Source of the DNA: Streptomyces sp. HNM0575
GTDB lineage: Bacteria; Actinomycetota; Actinomycetes; Streptomycetales; Streptomycetaceae
Assembly (NCBI RefSeq): GCF_012726265.1
Contig: NZ_JAASAG010000009.1
Coordinates: forward strand, 301,809 to 365,808
DNA length: 64,000 bases
Direction: 5' to 3'
Shown: in pieces, positions 1 through 7,999 of the stretch
How positions within the stretch are numbered: the stretch's first letter is position 1
Layout: every line of letters starts with the position of its first letter
Translations under genes and position numbers: made by a program
Notes under the pieces: model-generated
What the model saw: the letters and a program-made list of their open reading frames with translations, nothing else
What the model was told of the DNA's origin: nothing
Database searches by the model: none

Positions 1-35
1 ACGAGGGGAACCGGACGGGGGCGGGCACCGGCTCG

Positions 36-935
36 GTGACCGGCAGGGCGCTGCGCGTGCTGGAGGTCTTCTCGCCCGCGGCCCCCGTGCTCACGCTCAC
101 GGAGATCTCCCGCCGCACGGGACTCCCGCTGACCACGGCACACCGGCTGGTCAGCGAGCTGGCCGGATGGGGCGCCCTGGAGCGCGACCCGGAGGGCGGC
201 TACCGCATAGGCCTGCGCCTGTGGGAGATCGCCGCGCTCGCACCGCGCGGCCTGGGCCTGCGCGAGGTCGCCCTGCCCCACCTGTCCGACCTGGCGCGCG
301 TGACCGGTGAGAACGTGCAGCTGGCGGTGCGCGAGCAGCTGTCCGTGGTGTATGTGGAGCGGCTGGCGGGACGCGACTCGGTGCCCGTGCTCACGCGCGT
401 CGGCGGCCGTTTCGCGCTCACGCCGACCGGCGTCGGCCGCGTACTGCTCGCGCACGCGCCCGCCGACGTGCAGGAGCGCGCCCTCGCGCAGCGGGCCGTG
501 CGCTATACGGAGCGGACCGAGTGCGATCCCGTACGGCTGCGGCAGGCGCTGGCCGAGGTGCGGCAGACCGGGGTCGCCGTGTGCGAGCGGCAGGTCACGA
601 TGGACAGCGTCTCCGTGGCCGCTCCGGTGCACGGGCCGGGACACGGACCCGTGACCGGCCCCGGACACGGCCCCGGTCACGGACCGGGCGAGGTCGTCGC
701 GGCCGTCTCGGTCGTCGCCCACGTGGAGACCGTGCCCGCGCACACCCTGATCCCGCTCGTGCAGGTCGCGGCGGCAGCGATCTCACGTGCCCTGGGCGCA
801 CCGGACGCGGGCCCGCCGCGCACGGGCGGTCACCCCGCGGGCGGCTCGGGCAGGTCCCGCAGCCGCACGGACAGGCAGGTCACGCAGCCCTCCAGCTTCT
901 CGAACTCGCCGATGTCGACCGGGACCGGCTCGTAG
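36..935 (+). CDS. IclR-family transcriptional regulator (5' end may lie outside window)
   Basis: Winged-helix HTH followed by an IclR effector domain. The N-terminal part reads GRALRVLEVFS..LTLTEISRRTGLPLTTAHRLVSEL, the typical IclR helix-turn-helix, and the effector domain contains the characteristic ENVQLAVRE..VVYVERLAG and LTPTGVGRVLLA segments. The GTG at 36 is the first start inside the window, but the frame is open upstream to base 3 (reading ...GNRTGAGTGS), so the true start may lie before the window. Within the effector domain (about residues 203-222) there is a GHGP repeat, which looks like an inserted low-complexity loop. The last ~35 codons overlap the convergent dimethylargininase gene and read as low-complexity sequence, so the functional protein probably ends near SRALGAPDAG. 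Target genes are unknown. Confidence 0.8.
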   Translation: MTGRALRVLEVFSPAAPVLTLTEISRRTGLPLTTAHRLVSELAGWGALERDPEGGYRIGLRLWEIAALAPRGLGLREVALPHLSDLARVTGENVQLAVREQLSVVYVERLAGRDSVPVLTRVGGRFALTPTGVGRVLLAHAPADVQERALAQRAVRYTERTECDPVRLRQALAEVRQTGVAVCERQVTMDSVSVAAPVHGPGHGPVTGPGHGPGHGPGEVVAAVSVVAHVETVPAHTLIPLVQVAAAAISRALGAPDAGPPRTGGHPAGGSGRSRSRTDRQVTQPSSFSNSPMSTGTGS

Positions 936-1621
936 CCGAGCGACGCGAGAAGCTCCGCGCTGCGCGGCGCACTCGAAGCCATGAGCAGGCGGTCCCCGCC
1001 GAGCAGTACGACATGGGCTCCCGCCTCCTCAGGCACGGGCCGGAACCGGGGGAAGCACGAGGGATCGGGGGCGAGGTCCGGGTGGCCGAGGACCGTGCCG
1101 TCGGGCAGCGCCGTCACGGCGGACTTCAGGTGCAGCACCCGCGTGACGGGCACGGGGACGACGCGGGCTCCCAACGGCTCGAAGGCGGCCCGCAGTTGAC
1201 GGACGCCACCCTCGTCCGTACGGCCGCCGAGCCCCACGTACACGGTCCCGCCGCTCTTGAGCACGTCGCCGCCGTCGAGCGTCCCGGGTGCCTCCACGCG
1301 GCGCACGGCGTAGCCGAGGGCGCGCACCGCCTCCTCCGCCGCCCGCGTCTCCGCCCGGCGGGAGGGTGCTCCCGGACGGCAGACCAGCGCCGTACCGCCC
1401 AGCACGACCACGGCGTCCTCCACGAACACGCTGTCCGGGCACGCCTCTTCGGGCGGCAACTCCACCGTCTGCCAGCCGTGGTCCCGCAACGCCCGCACAT
1501 AGCCCTCCCATTGGCGCACCGCGAGCTCCCGGTCCACGGGCACCCGCTCGACGTGGGTGACCAGGCCCTCCGCGAGGCGCGGCACGGGCGGTCGTACGAG
1601 GGCCTTCGGCTGGGACGGCAC
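830..1621 (-). CDS. ddaH: N(G),N(G)-dimethylarginine dimethylaminohydrolase (dimethylargininase)
   Basis: Cytosolic enzyme of the amidinotransferase (pentein) fold that hydrolyses methylated arginine to citrulline and methylamines. At 263 aa it has the usual family length. Visible features are the substrate-binding PDSVFVED motif (residues 62-69), the TLDGGDVL motif, the catalytic His in VLHLKSA (His164) and the nucleophilic Cys near the C-terminus in CVTCLSV (Cys249). It ends convergently inside the 3' end of the IclR gene, overlapping by 106 nt. The ATG at 1619-1621 gives a standard N-terminus. Arginine deiminase-like relatives are longer and lack this spacing, so dimethylargininase is the best call. 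Confidence 0.88.
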   Translation of the reverse strand: MPSQPKALVRPPVPRLAEGLVTHVERVPVDRELAVRQWEGYVRALRDHGWQTVELPPEEACPDSVFVEDAVVVLGGTALVCRPGAPSRRAETRAAEEAVRALGYAVRRVEAPGTLDGGDVLKSGGTVYVGLGGRTDEGGVRQLRAAFEPLGARVVPVPVTRVLHLKSAVTALPDGTVLGHPDLAPDPSCFPRFRPVPEEAGAHVVLLGGDRLLMASSAPRSAELLASLGYEPVPVDIGEFEKLEGCVTCLSVRLRDLPEPPAG

Positions 1622-1721
1622 GTGATGCTCTCCTCGGGATCTCGGGAAGTGCTCGTGGGCTCACGAATGCTCGTGGTCCTACGCGAGCCTTCGTGCTCTG
1701 TCCGTGGTGCTCGCGGGCCTG

Positions 1722-2363
1722 TCAGCAGTGCCCGTCCCGCGGCGGGGTGATCGCGCCCAGCAGTGCGCGTGCGCACAGGTCGCGTACGTGGTCGCGGGGC
1801 ATACGGGGCTCCTCCGCCAGCCACTCCAGGCAGACCGTCACCATGAACGACAGCCAGCCGCGCACGGCGATGCGCAGCGTGGGCACGTCCCCCGCGATGC
1901 TGGCGGCCTCCGGGTCCGCGGCGAGGGCGTCGAGGATCTGCCGCTCCTGCGCGGCCAGGCCCTCCTGGTACACGCGGCGCACTGCCGGGTCGCCCGCGGC
2001 CTCCGCGCGGTGGAAGGCGCGGAAGCCCTGCGCGTGGCTCTCGACGTACTCCAGGAAGCAGTCGAGGCCGCTCGTCAGCTGCTCCCGCACGGGCACGCCG
2101 GGCACGGCGGCCGTCAGCCGCAGCATCCGCCGGCTCTCGCGCTCGACGACGGCGGCGAAGAAGTCGTTCTTGGTCGGGAAGTAGTGATACAGCAGCCCGC
2201 GCGAGACACCGGCGATCTCGGCGACCTGCTCGATCGAGACGTCCTCGTGCGCGCTGCTCGCGAACAGCCTCGCCCCTACGGCCAGAAGCTCCTCGCGGCG
2301 CTCCTCGGTGCTGAGCCGGCGGCGGGTCCGCTCGCGGGTGCGCCCGCCCTGCCTCTCGCCCAT
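1722..2363 (-). CDS. TetR/AcrR-family transcriptional regulator
   Basis: A 213-residue protein with an N-terminal TetR HTH: RREELLAVGARLFASSAHEDVSIEQVAEIAGVSRGLLYHYFPTK-type sequence at residues 22-66 (the GVSRGLLYHYFPTKNDFF recognition helix is diagnostic), then an all-helical ligand-binding domain. It is divergent from the P450 gene, with 106 nt between the starts, which is the classic arrangement for local control of that gene. The P450 reading frame can be extended back into this gene, but only the downstream start at 2470 makes sense. Confidence 0.88.
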   Translation of the reverse strand: MGERQGGRTRERTRRRLSTEERREELLAVGARLFASSAHEDVSIEQVAEIAGVSRGLLYHYFPTKNDFFAAVVERESRRMLRLTAAVPGVPVREQLTSGLDCFLEYVESHAQGFRAFHRAEAAGDPAVRRVYQEGLAAQERQILDALAADPEAASIAGDVPTLRIAVRGWLSFMVTVCLEWLAEEPRMPRDHVRDLCARALLGAITPPRDGHC

Positions 2364-2366
2364 GGC

Positions 2367-2431
2367 GTCACTTTACTTGACGCCCGTACAGCGGCCCGCC
2401 CAGACTGGAGCCCTATTGAACCGATGTACAA
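2367..2431. promoter_or_regulatory. Divergent tetR/P450 control region with two imperfect palindromes
   Basis: Between the divergent starts lie a partial dyad at 2367-2381 (GTCA-N7-TGAC) and a second at 2416-2431 with the pattern TTGnACnnnnGTnCAA. Either is a plausible TetR-type operator. On the minus strand the first dyad contains TAAAGT, a possible -10 box 6 nt before the tetR ATG, which would make the tetR transcript leaderless. This is inference from pattern only. Confidence 0.35.
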
Positions 2432-2469
2432 CAAGCCATGTCGGCGTACGGCGCGGGGAGTTGAGGCAG

Positions 2470-4103
2470 ATGACCGGGACCCGCTCACAGGAGGCCCGGC
2501 CGCAGGTGCGGCCGGGCACGGATGCCGGTGGCACGGCGGAGGCGGGACGCACCGCGGAAGCGGAAGGCACCGCGGAAGCGGGACATACCGCCGAAGCGGA
2601 AGGCACCGCGGAAGCCGGAAGCAGTCCGCGATCCGAACACGGCGCCCCCGCCCGTGGGTTCCGCAGCGCCCGGCTCGGCTGGCCCGAACTGCACCGCATT
2701 CCGCATCCGCCTCGCCGCGTGCCGGTGCTGGGGGACATAGCGAACGCGAGCGTGCAGTCCCCGGTGCAGGACTCCATGCGCATCGCCCGCGAACTGGGCC
2801 CGATCTTCCGGCGCAAGGCCTTCGACAGGGAGATCGTCTTCGCGTGGGGCGCGGACCTCGTGGCCGAGCTCGCCGACGAGTCCCGATTCGCCAAGCACGT
2901 CGGTCTCGGCGTCGCCAATCTCCGTCCGCTCGCCGGCGACGGCCTCTTCACCGCCTACAACCACGAGCCCAACTGGCAGCTCGCGCACGACGTGCTCGCT
3001 CCGGGCTTCAGCCGCGCGGCCATGGAGGGCTACCACCCGCTGATGCTGGACGTGGCAGGGCAGTTGACCGCGCACTGGGACGAGAGCAGCCGCGCGGGGG
3101 ACGCCGTCGACGTGCCGGGCGACATGACGAATCTGACCCTGGAGACCATCGCCCGCACCGGCTTCGGCCACGACTTCGGCTCCTTCGAACGGTCGCGGCC
3201 GCACCCGTTCGTGACGGCCATGGTGGGGGCGCTGTCGTACGCGCAGCGCCGCAACACCGTCCCGCCGCTGCTCGGCCCGCTGCTTCAGCGCGGCGCCGCG
3301 AAGCGCAACGCGGCCGACCGCGCGTACCTCAACGACACCGTTGACGAGGTGGTCGAGGCACGGCGCGGCGCCGGCTCCTCAGGTGCGCGCGGCGACCTGC
3401 TGGACCGCATGCTGGAGACGGCCCACCCCACCACCGGCGAACGGCTGTCGGCGGAGAACATCCGGCGGCAGGTCGTCACGTTCCTCGTCGCGGGGCACGA
3501 AACCACCTCCGGCGCGCTCTCGTTCGCGCTCCACTACCTCTCCCGGCACCCGGAGGTCGCGGCACGTGCGCGGGCAGAGGTGGAGGACGTCTGGGGCGAC
3601 GTGGAGGAGCCGGCGTACGAGCAGGTCGCACGGCTGCGCTACGTACGCCGCGTACTGGACGAGTCGCTGCGGCTGTGGCCCACACGGCACCGGCCTTCTC
3701 CCGCGAGGCGCTGCGCGACACCGTGCTCGGCGGCGAACACCCGATGAACAAGGGCGCCTGGGCGCTCGTACTGATCATGATGCTGCACCGCGACCCCGCC
3801 GTCTGGGGCGAGCACGCGGAGGACTTCGACCCGGACCGCTTCGAGCCGAAGGCCGTGCGCGGGCGCCCTCCGCACGCCTTCAAGCCGTTCGGTACGGGCG
3901 CACGCGCGTGCATAGGGCGGCAGTTCGCGCTGCACGAGGCGACGCTGGTGCTGGGACTGCTGCTGCGGCGCTACGACTTCCGGGCCGACCCGGACTACCG
4001 GCTGCGGGTCTCCGAGCGGCTCACGCTCATGCCGAGCGGGCTGGCGCTGCACCTCGCCCGGCGCTCACCGGCGACGCGGGCGGCCGCGCCGGTGAGCGGC
4101 TGA
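2470..4103 (+). pseudogene. CYP102-like cytochrome P450 heme domain, interrupted by a frameshift
   Basis: Two overlapping frames together encode one P450 resembling the heme domain of CYP102 (P450 BM3). Frame 1 (2470-3747) carries the N-terminal half through the I-helix AGHETTSG and the ExxR motif (DESLRLWP). Frame 2, from about 3684 to 4103, continues with T-APAFSREALRDTVLGGEHP, HRDPAVWG, FDPDRF and the heme-binding FKPFGTGARACIGRQFALHEATL. The switch is at 3682-3683, where CC-AC-ACGG shows a duplicated AC dinucleotide: dropping 2 nt restores LWP-TAPAF. Frame 1 ends 64 nt later. No reductase domain follows, so unlike P450 BM3 this would be a stand-alone heme domain. The first ~45 residues are an AEG/TAEA repeat. 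It could be a true pseudogene, a recent mutation or a sequencing error. ATG 2470 was chosen because earlier starts lie inside tetR. Confidence 0.85.
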
Positions 4104-4240
4104 GGCTGCCGTACCCGTACCCGTACCCGGCCCGAGGGGGCGCGGCCGGGAGCGCGCCGGGCACGCGTACGGGACGGGCGCGCGGCGCCCTGTGCCCTTG
4201 TGCCGTGTGCCTTATGTCCTTGTGCCCTGTGCCTCGTGCC

Positions 4241-5470
4241 TCAACTTCCCTGCACGGCGGGCGAGTCGGCGGGCAGCGGCGTGTTCCAGTCCAGCTGGGC
4301 GGCCAGTTCCTCGTCGGCGGGAGACGCGGACGAGGAGCCCGGCCCGGCGGCACCGTTGCGGCTCTTCCACCGCGCGCGGTAGTTCTCCAGCGTCCGCTGC
4401 ATGCGGTTCGGTGCCCGACGGGGCGTGAGCCGGGCGCTGTTGACGATGTTGCGTTCCACGCGCGGCCGGCGGAGCCTCTCGTACCGCTCCAGCGCGGACG
4501 GCGTATCGGGCGCGTCACGCAGGGACTTGGCGAGCACGACCGCGTCCTCCAGCGCCATCGAAGCGCCCTGCCCCGTGGCCGGTGAGGCCGCGTGCGCGGC
4601 GTCGCCGATGAGGAGGATGCGCTCCGTACGCCACCTCGTCACGGTCGACAGGTCACGGGCGTTGGTCACCATCAGCCTGCTGCCGGTGGCCTCCACGATG
4701 TCCGCTGCGGGCGTCGCGTCCGGCCGCAGCAGCGGCAGCAGCTGCTCGCGCCACTGAGCGGGAGTGGTGTCCGCGATCTCGGCGTCGGTCAGCTCCTCCG
4801 CCGACACACGGGCGAACCAGTAGGTCTCCCCTGCCGGCGAGACCGCGTACCCCATGGCGGACGAGCTGCCGCGCAGCATCTCGATGCGCCCTGGTGCGTT
4901 CGGCGGCGCCGCCTCGGTGGTGTATCCGTAGAAGACTCGCTGACCCGCATAGCGCGGCCCTTCGGCTTCCGGATCCGTCAACGGCCTTACGACGGAGTGG
5001 ATTCCGTCCGCGCCGAGCAGCAGATCGCCGCGCGCGGTGCTGCCGTCGGCGAAGCGGGCCGTGACACCTTCCTCGTCCTCCGTGGCCCACACGAACCGCT
5101 CCCCGTAACGGACCGGGATCCCGCGCGCCGCGGCCTCCTCCCGCAGCACGGCGCCGAGTTCGGCGCGGCGCAGGCAACGGAACCGCCGGAGCGGATCGCC
5201 GGTCTCGCCCAGCGGAACGGTGGAGACCACGGACCCCTTGTCACCGGTGAGGCGCATCGCCGTCAGCTCGAAACCGGCGCGTGCGACGGCCTCCGCCGCG
5301 CCGAACTGCGCGAGCGCGAGCATGCCGTTGCTCGCGAGGGTCAGAAAGGCCCCGATGTCCGCACCGCTGTCCGGATGGGCCTCGTGGACGCCGACGTCGA
5401 TGCCCGCCTTGTTCAGGGCGAGCGCCGCGGCGGTTCCGGCGATGCCGCCACCGATGATCAGGATCCGCAT
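4241..5470 (-). CDS. FAD-dependent aromatic-type monooxygenase (group A flavoprotein)
   Basis: A 409-residue PHBH-fold flavoprotein. It shows the dinucleotide-binding GGGIAGTAAALAL motif at residues 7-19, the DG motif (LLLGADGIHSVVR) that contacts both FAD and NAD(P)H, and the C-terminal GD motif GDAAHAASPATGQG. The sequence is complete and the start MRILIIGGG is standard. It converges on the P450 gene, so the two are not co-transcribed, but both are oxygenases in one neighbourhood. The substrate cannot be read from sequence; an FAD-dependent hydroxylase of an aromatic compound, a polyketide or an antibiotic (TetX-like) are all possible. Confidence 0.85.
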   Translation of the reverse strand: MRILIIGGGIAGTAAALALNKAGIDVGVHEAHPDSGADIGAFLTLASNGMLALAQFGAAEAVARAGFELTAMRLTGDKGSVVSTVPLGETGDPLRRFRCLRRAELGAVLREEAAARGIPVRYGERFVWATEDEEGVTARFADGSTARGDLLLGADGIHSVVRPLTDPEAEGPRYAGQRVFYGYTTEAAPPNAPGRIEMLRGSSSAMGYAVSPAGETYWFARVSAEELTDAEIADTTPAQWREQLLPLLRPDATPAADIVEATGSRLMVTNARDLSTVTRWRTERILLIGDAAHAASPATGQGASMALEDAVVLAKSLRDAPDTPSALERYERLRRPRVERNIVNSARLTPRRAPNRMQRTLENYRARWKSRNGAAGPGSSSASPADEELAAQLDWNTPLPADSPAVQGS

Positions 5471-6313
5471 CTTCGAAGCCCTCGTTCGCTGGTCGGTGCG
5501 CCGGCTCCCGCCCGTCCCGGTGCCGCCCGGGTGGTGCGTGCCGTCCGTGTCCGGGTGAACGGTACCCGCCGCACGCCTTCCGCGTCCGGGAGCCCGGAGG
5601 TCCCGTCACCTGCTGCCCCGTAGCGTCCCTCGGATCCCTCGGAGTCGCGTATGCCTGGTACGTCGGCGGACGCCCGCTTCGGATTCCGCTTCGGGTTCCG
5701 GTTCGGATTCGCCGGAGAGTGCCCGAGTGCCGTGCGCTGATGGGCGATCGATGCGACCCGCGCGACCGGTGCCGCAGCGGCGGTACGCACGGACCGCGGG
5801 GTCCGCCGGTCAACTACCGCTCAGCGACGGCCGAATCGCCGTACCGCCGGGCCTCGGCGCCCCGGGGCGGCCCGTCCGCCGACGGGCCGCCGCTCCCGGT
5901 CCGGCTTCGCAGGCCGCAGCGAAGCGGTCCGGGAGCGGCGCCCTTTCGCGGGCCGGATAGCGCTTGGACGACGCCGCACTCCCCCGCAGCACGACGCCGT
6001 ACCCCCCAAGCCCGGCCCTGCCCCGGCAGGTTGGCGGACTGAAAACCGGTGGCCGGTGTTCAGCATCACGTTGACACTATGTCCTTGTGGGCTTCAAGCC
6101 GCAAGCATCGTTCTGATAATTTCAAAGTAAGTGGCAAGGAAAACGCTTGTGTTGACGCTCATACAGCAGCTCCGTGCGATGTGCCGGGACCGGCAGCCGG
6201 GTTCGGGGGCCCGGTCCTCTGGAAGCGCTCACACACGTCTCTTGCCGGAGCACCACGCGTACGTGCACCCCGACCGCGCGCGTACTGATCAACCTCCGTA
6301 AGGAGTCCGGAAC
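5471..6313. other. Long gene-poor stretch upstream of the DUF397 gene
   Basis: No convincing gene on either strand in 843 nt. It contains three imperfect 12-nt copies of CTTCGGATTCCG at 5677-5712, then high-GC sequence, then a distinctly A/T-richer stretch at about 6060-6165 with promoter-like hexamers: TTGACA at 6071-6076, GATAAT at 6115-6120 and TTGACG at 6153-6158. None is paired with a good partner at 17 nt, so I do not name a promoter. The A/T-rich stretch probably drives the DUF397 gene. Confidence 0.4.
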
Positions 6314-6577
6314 ATGAACCCTGATGCTGCAACCCCCGAGACCGGCCGTCTGCGTAACGGGATGCCCGCGCGTGAACTGGGCACCGAGGGCTGGCACAAG
6401 CCCTGGAGCGGGCAGAACGGCGGAGCCTGCGTAGAGGCGAAGAAGCTGCCCGACGGCCGGGTGGCGCTGCGACAGTCCACAGATCCCGAGGGCCCCGTCC
6501 TGCTCTACACCCCGGAGGAGATCACCGCGTTCATCGAGGGAGCGAAGGCCGGCGCGGCCGACTTCCTCACCGCCTGA
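6314..6577 (+). CDS. DUF397 domain-containing small protein
   Basis: An 87-residue protein matching the actinobacterial DUF397 family: it has the pattern of a conserved Trp/Ser N-terminal block (GWHKPWSGQNGGACVEAKKLPDGRVALRQS) followed by VLLYTPEEITAFIEGAKAGAADFL. A strong Shine-Dalgarno AAGGAG lies 8 nt before the ATG. Such proteins are usually encoded next to an XRE-type regulator, with which they act in a developmental or antibiotic switch. No such partner is present here, so this is an orphan copy. Its role is not established from sequence. Confidence 0.85.
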   Translation: MNPDAATPETGRLRNGMPARELGTEGWHKPWSGQNGGACVEAKKLPDGRVALRQSTDPEGPVLLYTPEEITAFIEGAKAGAADFLTA

Positions 6578-6875
6578 GAGGGGGCTCACCGCCGGAGAGG
6601 GGCCTCTCTGCCTGAAGTGGGGCCTCTCTGCCGGAGCGGAGCCCCGTGGAGCCGAGTGCTCTCCGGTCCGCCCTCCGGTCCGCTGCGGCTCGTGCCGTAC
6701 GGAGCGGGACCCCGATCGAGGGAAGCGCCGCCCCGGGCCTCACGGTCCGGCGCGGCGCGTCTCCGCGTCCGGTCACGCTCCGCGGGTTCCTCCCGCGGCT
6801 CGCAGGGGTCCGGCGACTCCGGATCACGTTCCGGGCGGGCCCGCGCACCGCGACGGGTGAACCTGCGCATTTCGT
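6578..6875. other. Intergenic stretch with short direct repeats
   Basis: About 300 nt without a gene. The first 70 nt contain near-repeats of GGGGCCTCTCTGCC (about 6597-6640). I see no terminator hairpin or open frame that I trust. Confidence 0.4.
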
Positions 6876-6906
6876 TTGCGCTGGAGCGCACTCCAATTCG
6901 TAGCGT
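6876..6906 (+). promoter_or_regulatory. MerR-type promoter with 19-bp spacer and internal palindrome
   Basis: A -35 box TTGCGC (6876-6881) and a -10 box TAGCGT (6901-6906) are separated by exactly 19 bp. That is the over-long spacer typical of promoters activated by MerR-family regulators. The spacer holds a perfect inverted repeat TGGAG-CGCA-CTCCA (6882-6895). The -10 box ends 7 nt before the ATG of the dehydrogenase, so the transcript should be leaderless. The cognate MerR regulator is not in this window. Confidence 0.65.
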
Positions 6907-6913
6907 TCCGTCC

Positions 6914-7942
6914 ATGACCCCATCCACTTCTTCCCCCGCACCCACCCCGCAGCGCCCCATCGGCTCGGGCTTCGGCGCCGGCACCACCGCCGCCGAAGTC
7001 CTCGACGGAATCGACTTGTCCGGGAAGCTCGCAGTCGTCACCGGCGGCTACTCGGGACTCGGCCTGGAGACCACACGCGCGCTCGCCGCAGCGGGCGCCC
7101 ATGTCGTGGTGCCGGCCCGGCGGCCCGAGGCCGCGCGTGAGGCCCTCGAAGGGATCGCGCGCGTCGAGACCGACGCCCTCGATCTCGGCGACCTCGACAG
7201 CGTCCGGTCCTTCGCCGACCGCTTCCTCTCCACCGGCCGCGGCATCGACGTCCTGATCGGCAGCGCCGCGATCATGGCCTGTCCCGAGACCCGGGTGGGC
7301 CCGGGCTGGGAGGCCCAGTTCGCCACCAACCACCTGGGCCACTACGCGCTCGTCAACCGGCTGTGGCCCGCCCTCGTACGGGACGGCGGAGCACGCGTGG
7401 TCTCCGTGTCCTCCCGGGGACACCACCGCTCGGCGATCCGCTGGGACGACGTCCACTTCGAGCACGGTTACGACAAGTGGCAGGCCTACGGGCAGGCCAA
7501 GACCGCGAACGCGCTGTTCGCCGTCGAACTCGACGCGCGCGGCCGCGAGTTCGGCGTACGGGCCTTCTCACTCCACCCCGGAGGGATCCTCACCCCTCTC
7601 CAACGCCACCTGCCCGCCGAGGAGATGGTCCGCGCCGGGTGGATCGACGAGGACGGCAATCCGCTGCTCCCCTCCTTCAAGACCCCCGAACAGGGCGCGG
7701 CGACGCAGGTGTGGGCCGCGACTTCGCCGCAGCTGGACGGCATGGGCGGCGTCTACTGCGAGGACTGCGACATCGCGCCCGTCGCGTCCGGCGACCAGAC
7801 GTCGGTGACCCCTCCGGGCACGGCGTCGGGCGTACGGGAGTACGCGGTCGATCCGCGGGAGGCGGCACGGCTGTGGGCGCTGTCGGCCGAACTGACGGGC
7901 GTGGACGCGTTCGCGGCGGACTCGGCGAGCGGCAGGGCCTGA
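6914..7942 (+). CDS. Short-chain dehydrogenase/reductase (SDR)
   Basis: A 342-residue NAD(P)-dependent oxidoreductase of the WW-domain/light-dependent protochlorophyllide-reductase-like SDR type. It has the Rossmann motif TGGYSGLG, the NHLGHY segment, catalytic Ser in VSVSSRGH, and the YGQAKTAN motif (catalytic Tyr and Lys separated by three residues). About 35 extra N-terminal residues precede the Rossmann fold. The ATG at 6914 has no Shine-Dalgarno and sits just after the -10 box, consistent with leaderless translation. Substrate unknown; MerR-regulated SDRs of this kind usually respond to small reactive or hydrophobic compounds. Confidence 0.85.
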   Translation: MTPSTSSPAPTPQRPIGSGFGAGTTAAEVLDGIDLSGKLAVVTGGYSGLGLETTRALAAAGAHVVVPARRPEAAREALEGIARVETDALDLGDLDSVRSFADRFLSTGRGIDVLIGSAAIMACPETRVGPGWEAQFATNHLGHYALVNRLWPALVRDGGARVVSVSSRGHHRSAIRWDDVHFEHGYDKWQAYGQAKTANALFAVELDARGREFGVRAFSLHPGGILTPLQRHLPAEEMVRAGWIDEDGNPLLPSFKTPEQGAATQVWAATSPQLDGMGGVYCEDCDIAPVASGDQTSVTPPGTASGVREYAVDPREAARLWALSAELTGVDAFAADSASGRA

Positions 7943-7956
7943 GGGACGGCCGCCGC

Positions 7957-7991
7957 GCGGGCGGGGTCCGGCCTCAACGGGCCCCGCCCGC
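7957..7991. terminator. Hairpin between convergent SDR and DeoR genes
   Basis: GCGGGCGGGG (7957-7966) pairs perfectly with CCCCGCCCGC (7982-7991) across a 15-nt loop. Its place 15 nt after the SDR stop and just before the convergent DeoR stop suggests a bidirectional terminator. There is no U-tract, as is common in this genus. Confidence 0.5.
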
Positions 7992-7999
7992 ATGGGAGT

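Noticed and set aside
3675..4103. A separate small gene starting with GTG at 3675.
   Set aside because: Its protein is exactly the C-terminal half of a P450, continuing the upstream frame; it is a frameshifted part, not an independent gene.
6049..6288. A 79-codon frame in the A/T-richer region upstream of DUF397.
   Set aside because: Codon usage is not typical, no Shine-Dalgarno, and it covers promoter-like sequence.
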